Part shown: piece by piece, positions 17,941-26,904 of the stretch
Position numbering within the stretch: position 1 is the first letter of the stretch
Layout of the letters: each line of letters begins with the position of its first letter
Origin: Citromicrobium sp. UBA3494
GTDB lineage: Bacteria > Pseudomonadota > Alphaproteobacteria > Sphingomonadales > Sphingomonadaceae
DNA: 64,000 bases
Reading direction: 5' to 3'
Assembly (NCBI GenBank): GCA_002377695.1
Contig: DFQH01000008.1
Coordinates: 27,086 to 91,085 of the forward strand
The notes under the pieces: model-generated
What the model saw: the letters and a program-made list of their open reading frames with translations, nothing else
What the model was told of the DNA's origin: nothing
Databases searched by the model: none
Translations under genes and position numbers: made by a program

Positions 17941-19053
17941 ATGGCTTCCGAAACCGATCTTTACGAATTGCTCGGCGTGTCCCGCGGTGCGGACGCGGCC
18001 GAAATCAAATCCGCCTATCGCAAGATGGCGATGCAGTATCACCCGGATCGCAATCCCGGTAATGCCGAAGCCGAAGCCCGCTTCAAGGCGGTGGGTGCGG
18101 CTTACGAGGTGCTGAAAGACCCGCAGAAGCGCGCGGCCTACGATCAGTACGGCCATGCGGCGTTCCAGCAGGGCGGTGGAGGTGGCGGCGGCCATCATGC
18201 CGATTTCGGCGATATCGGCGATATTTTCGAGACGATCTTCGGCAGCGCCTTCGGTGGCATGCGCCAGAATGCGCGGCGCGGGGCGGACCTGCGCTACGAT
18301 CTGGAGATCACGCTGGAAGAAGCGTTCCACGGCAAGTCCACCACGATCGAGATCGAGGTTTCGCAGCAGTGCGAGGTGTGTACGGGGACCGGCGCAGAGC
18401 CGGGCACGGGCACGCGCGCCTGCAATGTGTGCGCAGGCTACGGCAAGGTACGCGCGCAGCAGGGCCTGTTCGTGGTCGAGCGGCCATGCCCCAACTGCCA
18501 CGGACGCGGCGAGGTGATCGAGACGCCGTGCCACAATTGCCGCGGCGACGGGCGGGTCGATGCGCCGCAATCGCTTTCGGTCGATATTCCGCCCGGCGTC
18601 GATACGGGCACACGCATCCGGCTATCCGGCAAGGGGGAGGCGGGCCCGCGTGGCGCGCCTTCGGGCGACCTCTACATTTTCATCCACGTGCGCCAGCATG
18701 CGGTGTTCGCGCGGGAGGGATCGAACCTGATTGCGCGCGTCCCGATCAGTTTCACCACCGCCGCGCTGGGCGGCAAGATCGAAATTCCCGACCTCGACGG
18801 GTCGAGCAACACGGTGGACATCCCCGCAGGCATCCAGTCGGGCAAGCAGCTGCGCCGTCGCGGTGCGGGCATGCCCGTGCTGCAAGGGCGCGGGCGGGGC
18901 GACCTGGTGGCGGAGATCACCGTGGAAACGCCGACCAAGCTATCCAAGAAGCAGCGCGAAATCCTCGAGGAATTCCGCGAGACCGAAACGGGCGAGGAAT
19001 GCCCGGAAAGTCGCGGTTTCTTCGACCGGATCAAGGATGCTTTCGGCGGCTAG
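17941..19053 (+). CDS. dnaJ: chaperone protein DnaJ (Hsp40)
   Basis: A 370-residue class I J-protein that stimulates DnaK ATPase and delivers clients. The J domain (residues about 5-70) has QYHPDRNPG with the HPD motif. A glycine-rich linker (GGGGGGGHHADFGD) follows. The zinc-binding region has four CxxCxGxG repeats: CEVCTGTG, CNVCAGYG, CPNCHGRG and CHNCRGDG. The C-terminal substrate-binding domains start near VDIPPGVDTGTRIRL. The gene follows dnaK after the hairpin at 17875 and is convergent with the Sel1 gene, only 13 bases away. Confidence 0.97.
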   Translation: MASETDLYELLGVSRGADAAEIKSAYRKMAMQYHPDRNPGNAEAEARFKAVGAAYEVLKDPQKRAAYDQYGHAAFQQGGGGGGGHHADFGDIGDIFETIFGSAFGGMRQNARRGADLRYDLEITLEEAFHGKSTTIEIEVSQQCEVCTGTGAEPGTGTRACNVCAGYGKVRAQQGLFVVERPCPNCHGRGEVIETPCHNCRGDGRVDAPQSLSVDIPPGVDTGTRIRLSGKGEAGPRGAPSGDLYIFIHVRQHAVFAREGSNLIARVPISFTTAALGGKIEIPDLDGSSNTVDIPAGIQSGKQLRRRGAGMPVLQGRGRGDLVAEITVETPTKLSKKQREILEEFRETETGEECPESRGFFDRIKDAFGG

Positions 19054-19066
19054 GTCGGGGTCTGCG

Positions 19067-20374
19067 TTAGGACCCGCTGTTCGTGATCTGCTTCATCAGC
19101 TCCATCGTCTCGGCACCGCGCGCTTCGTTGGCCTTCAGCTCGTCCGCCTTCTTCTGCCATACGCTGGCTCTCAGGGGGTTGATCGTTCCGCTCATCCCCT
19201 CGCGCCAGTAATCGGCGAGGAACTGGGCCGCTCTTGCAGAACCGCGATTGGCCGCCTCTTCGAACAGCGCCAGGCTCGTAGTCATGTTCTGGGGCACCCC
19301 GCGCCCTTCGGAAAACATGAAGGCCAGGTCGAGCGTCGCATCGGCGCGCCCCGCCTGATGCGCCATGTACAGATACTTGGCGCCAACATCGAAATCGGTC
19401 CCGAAAGGCTGCCCGGCGACCATCGTATGCCCAAGCTTGTAAGCGAATGCCATGTCGCCCCCGTCGGCGGCCTGGCTGGCGTATTTGATGAACCGGGCAC
19501 GGTCCTGCGGAAATCCGTCATAGCTTCCGACGAGGTACAGGTCGGCTAGCAGCTGAAGCGCGGGTCGGTCGTTCTTTGCCGCCATTCGCTCCAGTATCGG
19601 CTTCGCCTTGGCCGGTTCCGGACGCAGGATGTAGTACTCCCGATCCCCGCTCTCGTACGAAGCATAGCGCGTCAGCGCCGGGCGCTTGATCCCGTTGAGG
19701 TAGATGCGCGCCAGCCTGTCCTGAGCGTTGGAATCGTCTTCGGCGGCATCGGAGGAAAGCAGCGCGATTGCCGTGTTCGCGAACTCGAAACGCTCCCTTT
19801 CGTAGGTCCTTGCCGCTGCTTCGCGCTTGTCCCTCGAAGCGGCGGCGAGTTCCATCAGGGTCCGCTTTTCGCCATCGGCCTGGTTGTCGTAGGCGAGCAG
19901 CAATTCGCCCTCGTCGTCCTTGCTGCAGATCGAGCAGATGAATTCGTCCTGCGCCATCCTGGCGTAACCGATGATGGCGTCGACATCGCCAAGCTCCGCA
20001 CCCTGGCGGTAGAAATCCAGCGCATCCATCTTGGTCCCTTCGGGCAAGCGCCCTTCGAGCACCATCTTCGCCATGCGATCATAGGCCGGAACATAGCCCG
20101 CCTGGATTGCTCCCATGTACATCTTCACGCGGAAGGGCACGATTTCCTCCGCCGTGAGCCATTCGCCGCCAATCTGCTTCTGGATTTCGTCGGCAAGCCA
20201 GACCATCGAGTAGGGATCGCCGTTCTCGGCACTCACCTGCTTTCGCTTCACATCGCGCTGGGCGAAGAAATCCGCGATCGCCTGTTCGGTCAGGTTGAGC
20301 GGTTCCTGCGCAAAGACCGCGTCCGGTGCGGAAAGGGCCAGACACACGGCGGCGGCAAGCAAGTATTTTCGCAA
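19067..20374 (-). CDS. secreted Sel1/TPR-repeat protein
   Basis: A predicted 435-residue protein. The TTG at 20374 is chosen because AGAGGG lies about 10 bases upstream and it begins directly at a signal peptide (RKYLLAAAVCLALSAPDAVFAQ). An ATG at 20437 would add 21 unlikely residues before it. The mature protein is built of Sel1-like helical repeats, for example ALQLLADLYLVGSY, MAFAYKLGHTMVAGQPFG and DATLDLAFMFSEGRGVPQN, the last being the classic Sel1 phrase. A CSICS cysteine pair lies mid-protein. Sel1 repeats are protein-interaction scaffolds, and no partner is evident. It follows the patatin gene by 87 bases on the same strand. Confidence 0.7.
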   Translation of the reverse strand: MRKYLLAAAVCLALSAPDAVFAQEPLNLTEQAIADFFAQRDVKRKQVSAENGDPYSMVWLADEIQKQIGGEWLTAEEIVPFRVKMYMGAIQAGYVPAYDRMAKMVLEGRLPEGTKMDALDFYRQGAELGDVDAIIGYARMAQDEFICSICSKDDEGELLLAYDNQADGEKRTLMELAAASRDKREAAARTYERERFEFANTAIALLSSDAAEDDSNAQDRLARIYLNGIKRPALTRYASYESGDREYYILRPEPAKAKPILERMAAKNDRPALQLLADLYLVGSYDGFPQDRARFIKYASQAADGGDMAFAYKLGHTMVAGQPFGTDFDVGAKYLYMAHQAGRADATLDLAFMFSEGRGVPQNMTTSLALFEEAANRGSARAAQFLADYWREGMSGTINPLRASVWQKKADELKANEARGAETMELMKQITNSGS

Positions 20375-20461
20375 AGCAGGAAACCCTCTGGTTGGTGCGC
20401 AATGCGCATGGATTTCCCGCAAATATAGCGCTGTCATCGCGCGCAGGGATGACAATTGCCG

Positions 20462-22777
20462 TTAGCCGAGCCGTTCGGCGATTTCCCCCCTGATCCGTTT
20501 CAGCAGGCCCTTGTCCGCGGTGAGCCGATCCTCCTCCTCGTCCAGAATGGCGAGGAAGGCCTGACGCTTGAACTGCTTCGAAAGGCCACCATCGGTGGGC
20601 GCATCGACGGTGGACCAGATCAGGTCGATCATCCGTTCGGCTCCGTGGAGCCGACCCCACAGATAGTCGTTCTCGCGGTAGGCGCGGCTGAAGAACGCGC
20701 CGAAATCGTAGAACTCGATCCCGCGCAAGGTCGCCGTGGCACCGCCCTTGCGGATCGCCTGCGCATCCTCGGGGCTGATCCGGTCGACCTTCACCGGCTC
20801 GAACTCGTTCATGCCCTGCGTGCCGAGGATCGGCAGCGTTGCGACGTCGTAGAACGGGAAGCCCAGATAGGCATACATCATGCGCCGCCGCAGGTTGCGC
20901 GGCATGTCGCTCAGCGCTGCCGAAAGGGCGGCCTCTGCCTTGAGATCAAGCTCCTGCAGGTTGCGGACCTCGGCCACATGATCGAGCACGGCGCCGGGGT
21001 TTTCGATCGCATCCCGCGAGAGCTGGACAAATTTGGACCCCAGCGGTTCGATCCCGTCACGCTCGAAATAATCGGCGAGCACCGCGTAGATGCCCTCGCG
21101 CGCCAGATCGAGCGCGTCGTTGGGAATTTCGGGGTCGGCTTCCCAGTCGCGTGCGGTGCGCCGGGCCAGCAGGCGAAGGCGCCGGATGCGGAACGCCAGG
21201 TCGAAACTGCGGAAGAAGGAGATGGCCTCTTCGCTGGCCCCACCACTCGGCCCGACCAGGCTCTCGAGCCCGCGTTCGCGCAGGGCATCGCGCAGGCGGG
21301 AGGCAATCACCTGCGTATCGGCCTCCGCATCCTTCGGCGCCGCCTTGCGTACCAGCTCCGCGAGCCGTTCCAGAATGCCCACGAATTTCAGCTCCGCATA
21401 GCCCGCGAAGGTGTAGCCCGCCTGCTCGGCCGCCGCCTGCTGCGCTTTCTGCCGCCAGTTGGCGAGACGTTTGGGTGTGGGCCGGTCGAAGAACACCGTG
21501 CGGTCGAACAGCTTTTCGACCGCAGCCTCCACCTGCGGACGCAGCTCGACGATCATCGACTGCAGGCGCGCCGCATGGCGAGACTGTTCGGCAATCAGTT
21601 CCAGGTTATCGCGGATCGGCTGTTCGCGCGGGAGCGTGGAGAGCGAGCCGAAGATATTCTCGAAAAAGCCGACGGCGGCGTGCTTGCGATCCTCGTCGCG
21701 CTGATACCGGTCGGGCCGGGGATCGATATAGACGAAGCGCCGCTCCACCTCGCGCACGGCGGGGCGCCCGCGCAATGCCTCGATCGCGCCTTCGAAGGGA
21801 CGGTTGACCAGCACCGACCCGTCGATCAGCGACACGCCGTCGACCGAGTCATCTTCGAAATGGGCCGGCATGATCCGCCGCAGGAATGCTTCGCGGTTGG
21901 ACCACGAGCGGTCGAAATCCTCGGCCAGCGTGTCGATCTCGCTCACCTGCAGGGGCGGGAAGGCCCCCGGGAAGCTTGCGGTGGCGCGCGCGGCGAACAC
22001 GAGTTCCAGCGGGTCGGCAAGCCACGCGCCGGCAACGTCCGGCGTCTTTGCAGTGAAGGAAATCGGCATGCGATGCTCGCTTTCCTGCACCACCGGCGGG
22101 CTGTGCAGGCGCAGTCGCGCGAGATAGCCGTGGAAATCCGTGGTCGGCACGTAGAGGTCGATAGGGTGATCTGGCGGCAGCAGCGGCCCGTCGGCCAGAG
22201 CGCCATCCATCGCTTCCAATGCCTCTATCAGCATGCCGGACATGCTCTCACCGGAAAAGGGCGGTGCGAACCAGCGTCCGCGCACCAGCTTCGACACTTT
22301 TTCGCGCACTTCGGCCCGCGTTTCGGGCGCCACGCTTTCGGACACCAGATTGCCCGGCCGCTTGAGCACGAAATTGGCGATCGGCTGCGCCCAGACCTTG
22401 GCAAAGCGCCAGCCCATGCGCGCGTCTTCCGCCGTCAGCCGGTCGATATCCGCATTGTCGAGCCACAGATCGGTCAGCGGTTCGAGCGAGCGGCCCGAAT
22501 GAATCGCCTGCGCCAGGAACACCGCGTTTATGCCGCCTGCGCTCGCCCCGCTCAGGATATCGGGCAGAACCCGCAGCCGCAGCTCGTGCTTGTCGACCAG
22601 CGTTTCCAGCAACTCGCGATAGATCGCGGCCACACCGCTGCCGGTCGGCGCGCCGGAATGAAAGCTGCGACTGGCACGGGCGAGGTTCCAGACCTCCTTG
22701 GTGACGCCGTGCATGTACACCGCGAGGCTCACCCCGCCGTAGCAGACGAGCCCGATCCTCAGTTCCTTCTGGCGCAT
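20462..22777 (-). CDS. large patatin-like phospholipase (DUF3376 type)
   Basis: A 771-residue protein with an N-terminal patatin domain and a long C-terminal part of the DUF3376 type. The oxyanion segment CYGGVSLAVYMHGV is at residue 12, the nucleophile elbow LSGASAGGINAVFLA puts the catalytic serine at about residue 79, and the catalytic aspartate is in LIDGSVLVNRPF near residue 318. Patatins hydrolyse acyl esters of phospholipids. Residues 440-770 are mostly helical with no membrane span. No signal peptide is visible, so action at the cytoplasmic face of the membrane is likely. Substrate and biological role are unknown. It is divergent from radA, with 73 bases between starts. Confidence 0.85.
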   Translation of the reverse strand: MRQKELRIGLVCYGGVSLAVYMHGVTKEVWNLARASRSFHSGAPTGSGVAAIYRELLETLVDKHELRLRVLPDILSGASAGGINAVFLAQAIHSGRSLEPLTDLWLDNADIDRLTAEDARMGWRFAKVWAQPIANFVLKRPGNLVSESVAPETRAEVREKVSKLVRGRWFAPPFSGESMSGMLIEALEAMDGALADGPLLPPDHPIDLYVPTTDFHGYLARLRLHSPPVVQESEHRMPISFTAKTPDVAGAWLADPLELVFAARATASFPGAFPPLQVSEIDTLAEDFDRSWSNREAFLRRIMPAHFEDDSVDGVSLIDGSVLVNRPFEGAIEALRGRPAVREVERRFVYIDPRPDRYQRDEDRKHAAVGFFENIFGSLSTLPREQPIRDNLELIAEQSRHAARLQSMIVELRPQVEAAVEKLFDRTVFFDRPTPKRLANWRQKAQQAAAEQAGYTFAGYAELKFVGILERLAELVRKAAPKDAEADTQVIASRLRDALRERGLESLVGPSGGASEEAISFFRSFDLAFRIRRLRLLARRTARDWEADPEIPNDALDLAREGIYAVLADYFERDGIEPLGSKFVQLSRDAIENPGAVLDHVAEVRNLQELDLKAEAALSAALSDMPRNLRRRMMYAYLGFPFYDVATLPILGTQGMNEFEPVKVDRISPEDAQAIRKGGATATLRGIEFYDFGAFFSRAYRENDYLWGRLHGAERMIDLIWSTVDAPTDGGLSKQFKRQAFLAILDEEEDRLTADKGLLKRIRGEIAERLG

Positions 22778-22850
22778 GCTCGTATTCTAGCGGGGCAGAA
22801 GGCCCGATGGCAACTTGCGTTCCGTAAATGTTCCGCCTAGGTCCACGCTT

Positions 22851-24212
22851 ATGGCGAAACCGAAGAAACGCTATGTCTGCCAAGCGTGCGGCGCGGTTTC
22901 CCCGCGCTGGCAGGGGCAGTGCGCCGACTGCGCGGAATGGAACACGCTGGTGGAGGATGCTCCGGCAACCGTGTTCAGCCAGAAGCACGATCTTTCGGGC
23001 GGCGGGCGGCGGCTCGAATTCGTCTCGCTGAGCGATCCGGTGGAGCCGCCCAAGCGCGCTACCACCGGCCTCAAGGAATTCGACCGCGCGCTGGGCGGCG
23101 GGCTGGTGCCGGGCGCCGCAATCCTCATCGGCGGCGATCCGGGCATCGGCAAGTCCACTCTGCTGTTGCAGACGGCCGGCTCCATCGCGCGCAAGGGCGG
23201 CGATGTGGTCTATGTCAGTGGCGAGGAAGCATCGGCGCAGGTGCGCCTGCGCGCCGAGCGGCTCGGCCTGGCGAACGAGCCGGTACGCCTCGCTTCCAGC
23301 ACCAATGTCCGCGATATTCTGACCACGCTTGGCGCGGGCGAGCCACCGGACCTGCTGGTCGTCGATTCGATCCAGACGATGTATTCCGACACGATCGAGG
23401 GTGCGCCGGGCACGGTCAGCCAGGTGCGCGGCTGCGCGTTCGAACTGATCCGATATGCCAAGGAGCGGGGAACCGCGCTGGTGCTGGTCGGCCACGTCAC
23501 CAAGGACGGCAATATCGCCGGGCCGCGCGTGCTGGAACACATGGTCGACGTGGTGATGAGCTTCGAGGGGGAGCGCAGCCACCAGTACCGCATCCTGCGC
23601 GCGCTCAAGAACCGTTTTGGCGCGGTCGACGAGATCGGCGTCTTCGCCATGGCGACCGAGGGGCTGGAGGAGGTGGAGAACCCTTCCATGCTGTTCCTGT
23701 CCGGACGCGACGCGCCGCTGGCGGGCAGTGCGGTGTTCCCGGCGATGGAGGGCACACGGCCCGTGCTGGTCGAGATTCAGGCCCTGATCGTGAAGCTGCA
23801 ATCGGGCGCCACCCCGCGCCGTGCGGTGGTCGGATGGGACAATGGCCGCCTGGCCATGCTGCTCGCGGTGCTGGAATCGCGCTGCGGGCTGAATTTCAGC
23901 TCTGCGGAGGTCTATCTCAACGTGGCCGGCGGGTATCGACTGGCGGACCCTGCGGCGGACCTTGCCGTGGCCGCGGCGCTGGTTTCCGCGCTGGCGGACA
24001 GGCCGCTGCCCGACCGGTCCGTATGGTTCGGCGAGGTGTCCCTGGCGGGAGAGATCCGTCCCGTCGCCCACTCGGGCCTGCGGCTGCGCGAGGCCGCGAA
24101 GCTGGGCTTCGAAAGCGCGCACGGCCCCTTGCGCGAAGAAAAGGCTTCACTGGACATTCAATTCGGGGGATTTAGGCAGCTCGGCCAACTTGTCGATCGC
24201 GTGATGCGATAA
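22851..24212 (+). CDS. radA: DNA repair protein RadA
   Basis: A 453-residue RecA-like branch-migration ATPase with all RadA/Sms parts. The N-terminal C4 zinc finger is CQACGAVSPRWQGQCADC (residues about 8-25), and the Walker A motif is GGDPGIGKSTLLLQ. The RadA-specific KNRFG motif is ALKNRFGAVDEIG. The C-terminal Lon-protease-like domain includes GGYRLADPAADLAVAAALVS, which lacks a protease site as expected. It accelerates strand exchange after RecA loading. The ATG at 22851 is followed immediately by the zinc-finger domain. cvpA follows after 24 bases. Confidence 0.96.
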   Translation: MAKPKKRYVCQACGAVSPRWQGQCADCAEWNTLVEDAPATVFSQKHDLSGGGRRLEFVSLSDPVEPPKRATTGLKEFDRALGGGLVPGAAILIGGDPGIGKSTLLLQTAGSIARKGGDVVYVSGEEASAQVRLRAERLGLANEPVRLASSTNVRDILTTLGAGEPPDLLVVDSIQTMYSDTIEGAPGTVSQVRGCAFELIRYAKERGTALVLVGHVTKDGNIAGPRVLEHMVDVVMSFEGERSHQYRILRALKNRFGAVDEIGVFAMATEGLEEVENPSMLFLSGRDAPLAGSAVFPAMEGTRPVLVEIQALIVKLQSGATPRRAVVGWDNGRLAMLLAVLESRCGLNFSSAEVYLNVAGGYRLADPAADLAVAAALVSALADRPLPDRSVWFGEVSLAGEIRPVAHSGLRLREAAKLGFESAHGPLREEKASLDIQFGGFRQLGQLVDRVMR

Positions 24213-24236
24213 CAAAAGCGTGGTAAACGGAAGGCA

Positions 24237-24794
24237 ATGACCGGGTTCGACATTATCGTGCTGCTGATCGTGGCGATCGCCGCTGTCGGCGGTTTCATGC
24301 GCGGCTTCGTGCAGGAAATCCTCTCGCTCGCGGCATGGGTGCTGGCGATCCTTGCCATTCAGCAGCTGCATACACCGCTGCAGCAATTCATCGAGCCGCG
24401 CTTCGGCACGCCCACAACATCGGCCATCCTCGCCTTCGCGCTGCTGCTGCTGATCCCGTACGGCGCAATGCGGCTGATCGCATCGCTGATCGGAACGAAG
24501 GCACGCGATTCGCTGCTCGGCCCGCTCGACCGGGTGCTGGGCTTCGGCTTCGGGGCGATCAAGGGCGCGATCATCGTGGTGATCGGCTTTTCCCTGCTGG
24601 TACTCGGCTACGATAAGGTGTGGGGGTACGAGGGTCGCCCGAGCTGGATTCAGAACGCGCGCACCTACCCGTCCATCAATGCAGGGAGCGAACAGCTGGT
24701 CGGCTATATCCGCGACAGTCGGAGAGCGCTGAGAGCCGGGGATGATGATGGTGCCGAAGACGGGGCCGTCACCGGCGAATCGGCATCCGAGTAA
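24237..24794 (+). CDS. cvpA: CvpA family membrane protein
   Basis: A 185-residue inner-membrane protein with four hydrophobic stretches (residues about 4-22, 28-45, 60-82 and 102-122) and the CvpA signature FMRGFVQEILSLAAWVLA. The C-terminal tail is charged and acidic (DDDGAEDGAVTGE). CvpA proteins were named for colicin V production and later linked to envelope stress tolerance; the molecular activity is unclear. GGAAGG precedes the ATG. In many alphaproteobacteria cvpA lies between radA and purF; here purF is absent and an IscU-like gene follows after 8 bases. Confidence 0.9.
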   Translation: MTGFDIIVLLIVAIAAVGGFMRGFVQEILSLAAWVLAILAIQQLHTPLQQFIEPRFGTPTTSAILAFALLLLIPYGAMRLIASLIGTKARDSLLGPLDRVLGFGFGAIKGAIIVVIGFSLLVLGYDKVWGYEGRPSWIQNARTYPSINAGSEQLVGYIRDSRRALRAGDDDGAEDGAVTGESASE

Positions 24795-24802
24795 GCGCCC
24801 GC

Positions 24803-25234
24803 GTGAGCAAGCTTTACACCCCCCAAATTCTCGCGCTTGCAGTCGAGCTGGCGGATTACCCGCGCCTGCCGTCGCCGCAGATCAGTGCGGAGGCGCGCTC
24901 CGCCACCTGTGGCAGCACACTCACGCTGGACCTGTCGCTGGATCCGGCGGACCGGGTGGACGCGCTGGGTCTTGCGCTGTCCGCCTGTGCCATCGGCCAG
25001 GCATCCGCAGCGGTGTTCGCGCGCGAGGCGCGGGGCCGCGGCGCGGAGGAAATGCTCGCCGCTCTCGGAGAAATAGAGACCTGGCTGGGTGAGGAAGGCG
25101 AGGGCGCGCAGCCACGCTGGCCGGGTATCGCGGTGCTGGCGCCTGCGCGGGCCTATCCCGCGCGCCACGGCGCGATCCTCATGCCCTGGAAGGCCGCGGT
25201 GGACGCGCTTTGCAAGGCGCCGGACGCGCGCTAA
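24803..25234 (+). CDS. IscU/SufU-like iron-sulfur scaffold protein
   Basis: A 143-residue protein related to the NifU N-terminal/IscU fold. The two N-terminal ligand segments can be recognised: SATCGSTLTLDLSLD replaces the usual CGD motif, and ALSACAIGQASAAVFA matches the GCxxSxAS segment. A third cysteine (DALCKAP) lies near the C-terminus, displaced from the usual position, and the usual Lys-Asp and His ligands are not obvious. It starts with GTG eight bases after cvpA. No isc/suf genes are in the window. This divergent group is annotated as a scaffold in Sphingomonadales; function as a genuine cluster scaffold is inference. Confidence 0.65.
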   Translation: MSKLYTPQILALAVELADYPRLPSPQISAEARSATCGSTLTLDLSLDPADRVDALGLALSACAIGQASAAVFAREARGRGAEEMLAALGEIETWLGEEGEGAQPRWPGIAVLAPARAYPARHGAILMPWKAAVDALCKAPDAR

Positions 25235-25236
25235 AA

Positions 25237-25257
25237 CCCTCCGCAAAAAACGGAGGG
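25237..25257 (+). promoter_or_regulatory. hairpin covering the Shine-Dalgarno of the MHS transporter
   Basis: CCCTCCG (25237-25243) pairs perfectly with CGGAGGG (25251-25257) around the loop CAAAAAA. The 3' arm is the Shine-Dalgarno (GGAGGGG) of the gene starting at 25261. The GC-rich 7-bp stem would strongly restrict ribosome entry unless opened by readthrough from the upstream gene (stop three bases earlier) or by a factor. Confidence 0.55.
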
Positions 25258-25260
25258 GAC

Positions 25261-26904
25261 ATGTCCGATACCAGCGCTGCCGCGGCGGGTGCCACTACGC
25301 GTGAGCCGACCGATAAGGAAATCCGTCTCGTTATCGCGGCGAGTTCCGCCGGCACCATCTTCGAATGGTACGATTTCTTCATCTACGGCACGCTTGCCGG
25401 GTTGATCGGCGCGGCGTTCTTTCCCGCGGGCAACGAGACTCTGCAAATCCTTCTGGTCTGGGCCGGCTTCGCGGTCGGCTTCGGTTTCCGCCCGCTGGGT
25501 GCGATCCTGTTCGGCTTTCTGGGGGACAGGCTGGGGCGCAAGTATACGTTCCTTGTCACCGTAACCCTGATGGGCATCGCCACCGCTGGCGTCGGGCTGA
25601 TCCCCAGCGCGGCGAGCATCGGCATTGCCGCGCCGATCATCGTCATCTCCCTGCGCATCCTGCAGGGGCTGGCGCTGGGCGGTGAATACGGCGGCGCGGC
25701 AATCTACGTGGCCGAACATGCGCCGCCGGAAAAGCGCGGCTTCTACACCAGCTTCATCCAGGCGAGCGTGGTCGGCGGCTTCGCGCTGTCGATCGCGGTG
25801 GTGATCGCCTGCCGCGCGCTGATCCCGGCGGAGGAATTTGCAGCGTGGGGCTGGCGCATCCCGTTTTTGCTGTCGATCATCCTGCTGGGGATTTCGCTGT
25901 GGATGCGCCTGCGCCTGTCCGAAAGCCCGGTCTTCAAGGCGATGAAGGCAGAGGGGAAGACAAGCGGCAATCCCTTCATTGAAAGCTTTACCTATCCGGG
26001 AAACAGGAAGCGCATATTCGTCGCGCTGTTCGGCATAACGGGCGTCCTCACCACCATCTGGTACACTGCCTTCTTCAGCGGCCTGTCTTTCCTGCGCGGC
26101 CCCATGCGTGTCGAAGAAAGCCTGGTCGAGTGGATGCTGCTGGCCGCAGGTGTGATCTCGATGAGCTTCTACATCCTGATCGGTCGCTGGTCCGACAGGA
26201 TCGGACGCAAGCTGCCGATCATCCTTGGTGCCGGGCTTTCGCTGATCCTTCTGTTTCCGGTATTCTGGGGCATGGGCGCGCTTGCCAACCCGGGCCTGGC
26301 GGCGGCAGCGGAACGTACCCCCGTGCTCGTCACGGGGCAGGACTGCACGCCCGATCCCTTTGCCGAACTGTTCGGGCGCGAGCAGAGCGAGTGTGGCAAA
26401 GTGCTCGACGTGCTGACCTCCAGCGGCGTGCGCTACGATCTGCAGGAAGGCGATACCCTCGCGGTGAGCGTTGGCGGCGAGCGAATTGCGCTGGCCGATG
26501 GCTGGTTCGGTGACGATGCAGGGCTGCGCGAGGGCGTGCGCGGCGCGTTGACGCAGCGCGGCTTCGACTTCGGCACGCAGGTTCCGCCGCTGGCGAACAT
26601 CCTCGGCATTGTTGGCCTGCTGCTCGTGATGGGCGTGCTTTCCGCGCTGACCTACGGATCGGTCGCGGCGCTGCTGGCGGAAATGTTTCCCCCGCAGATC
26701 CGCTATTCCTCGATGTCGATTCCCTATCATATCGGCGCAGGCTACCTCGGGGGGTTCCTGCCGCTGATCGCGGGGATCATCGTGGCGCGCAGTGGCGATA
26801 TCTACGCTGGGCTGTGGTATACGTGGATCGTGGTCGCTTTTGGCATCCTTGTCGCATGGTGGGGCTTGCCCGGAGGGCCGCCGCGTGATTTCGAGGATCG
26901 GTGA
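25261..26904 (+). CDS. MHS-family MFS transporter
   Basis: A 547-residue major facilitator of the metabolite:H+ symporter (ProP/ShiA-like) group. Signatures are SSAGTIFEWYDFFIYGTLAG in helix 1, FGFLGDRLGRKYTF as the loop 2-3 motif, ILQGLALGGEYGGAAIYVAEHAPPEKRGF around helices 4-5, and WRIPFLLS in helix 6. The C-terminal half has a large extra loop of about 90 residues (roughly residues 350-440) with two cysteines (GQDCTPDPF, SECGKVL), probably periplasmic and disulfide-linked. The substrate is not predictable, though organic acids or osmolytes are usual. The stop overlaps the alr GTG start by four bases, and translation may be gated by the hairpin at 25237. Confidence 0.88.
   Translation: MSDTSAAAAGATTREPTDKEIRLVIAASSAGTIFEWYDFFIYGTLAGLIGAAFFPAGNETLQILLVWAGFAVGFGFRPLGAILFGFLGDRLGRKYTFLVTVTLMGIATAGVGLIPSAASIGIAAPIIVISLRILQGLALGGEYGGAAIYVAEHAPPEKRGFYTSFIQASVVGGFALSIAVVIACRALIPAEEFAAWGWRIPFLLSIILLGISLWMRLRLSESPVFKAMKAEGKTSGNPFIESFTYPGNRKRIFVALFGITGVLTTIWYTAFFSGLSFLRGPMRVEESLVEWMLLAAGVISMSFYILIGRWSDRIGRKLPIILGAGLSLILLFPVFWGMGALANPGLAAAAERTPVLVTGQDCTPDPFAELFGREQSECGKVLDVLTSSGVRYDLQEGDTLAVSVGGERIALADGWFGDDAGLREGVRGALTQRGFDFGTQVPPLANILGIVGLLLVMGVLSALTYGSVAALLAEMFPPQIRYSSMSIPYHIGAGYLGGFLPLIAGIIVARSGDIYAGLWYTWIVVAFGILVAWWGLPGGPPRDFEDR

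Noticed and set aside
20456-22840. A 794-codon plus-strand open frame antisense to the patatin gene
   Set aside because: No recognisable domain, and the opposite frame encodes a complete patatin with catalytic residues.
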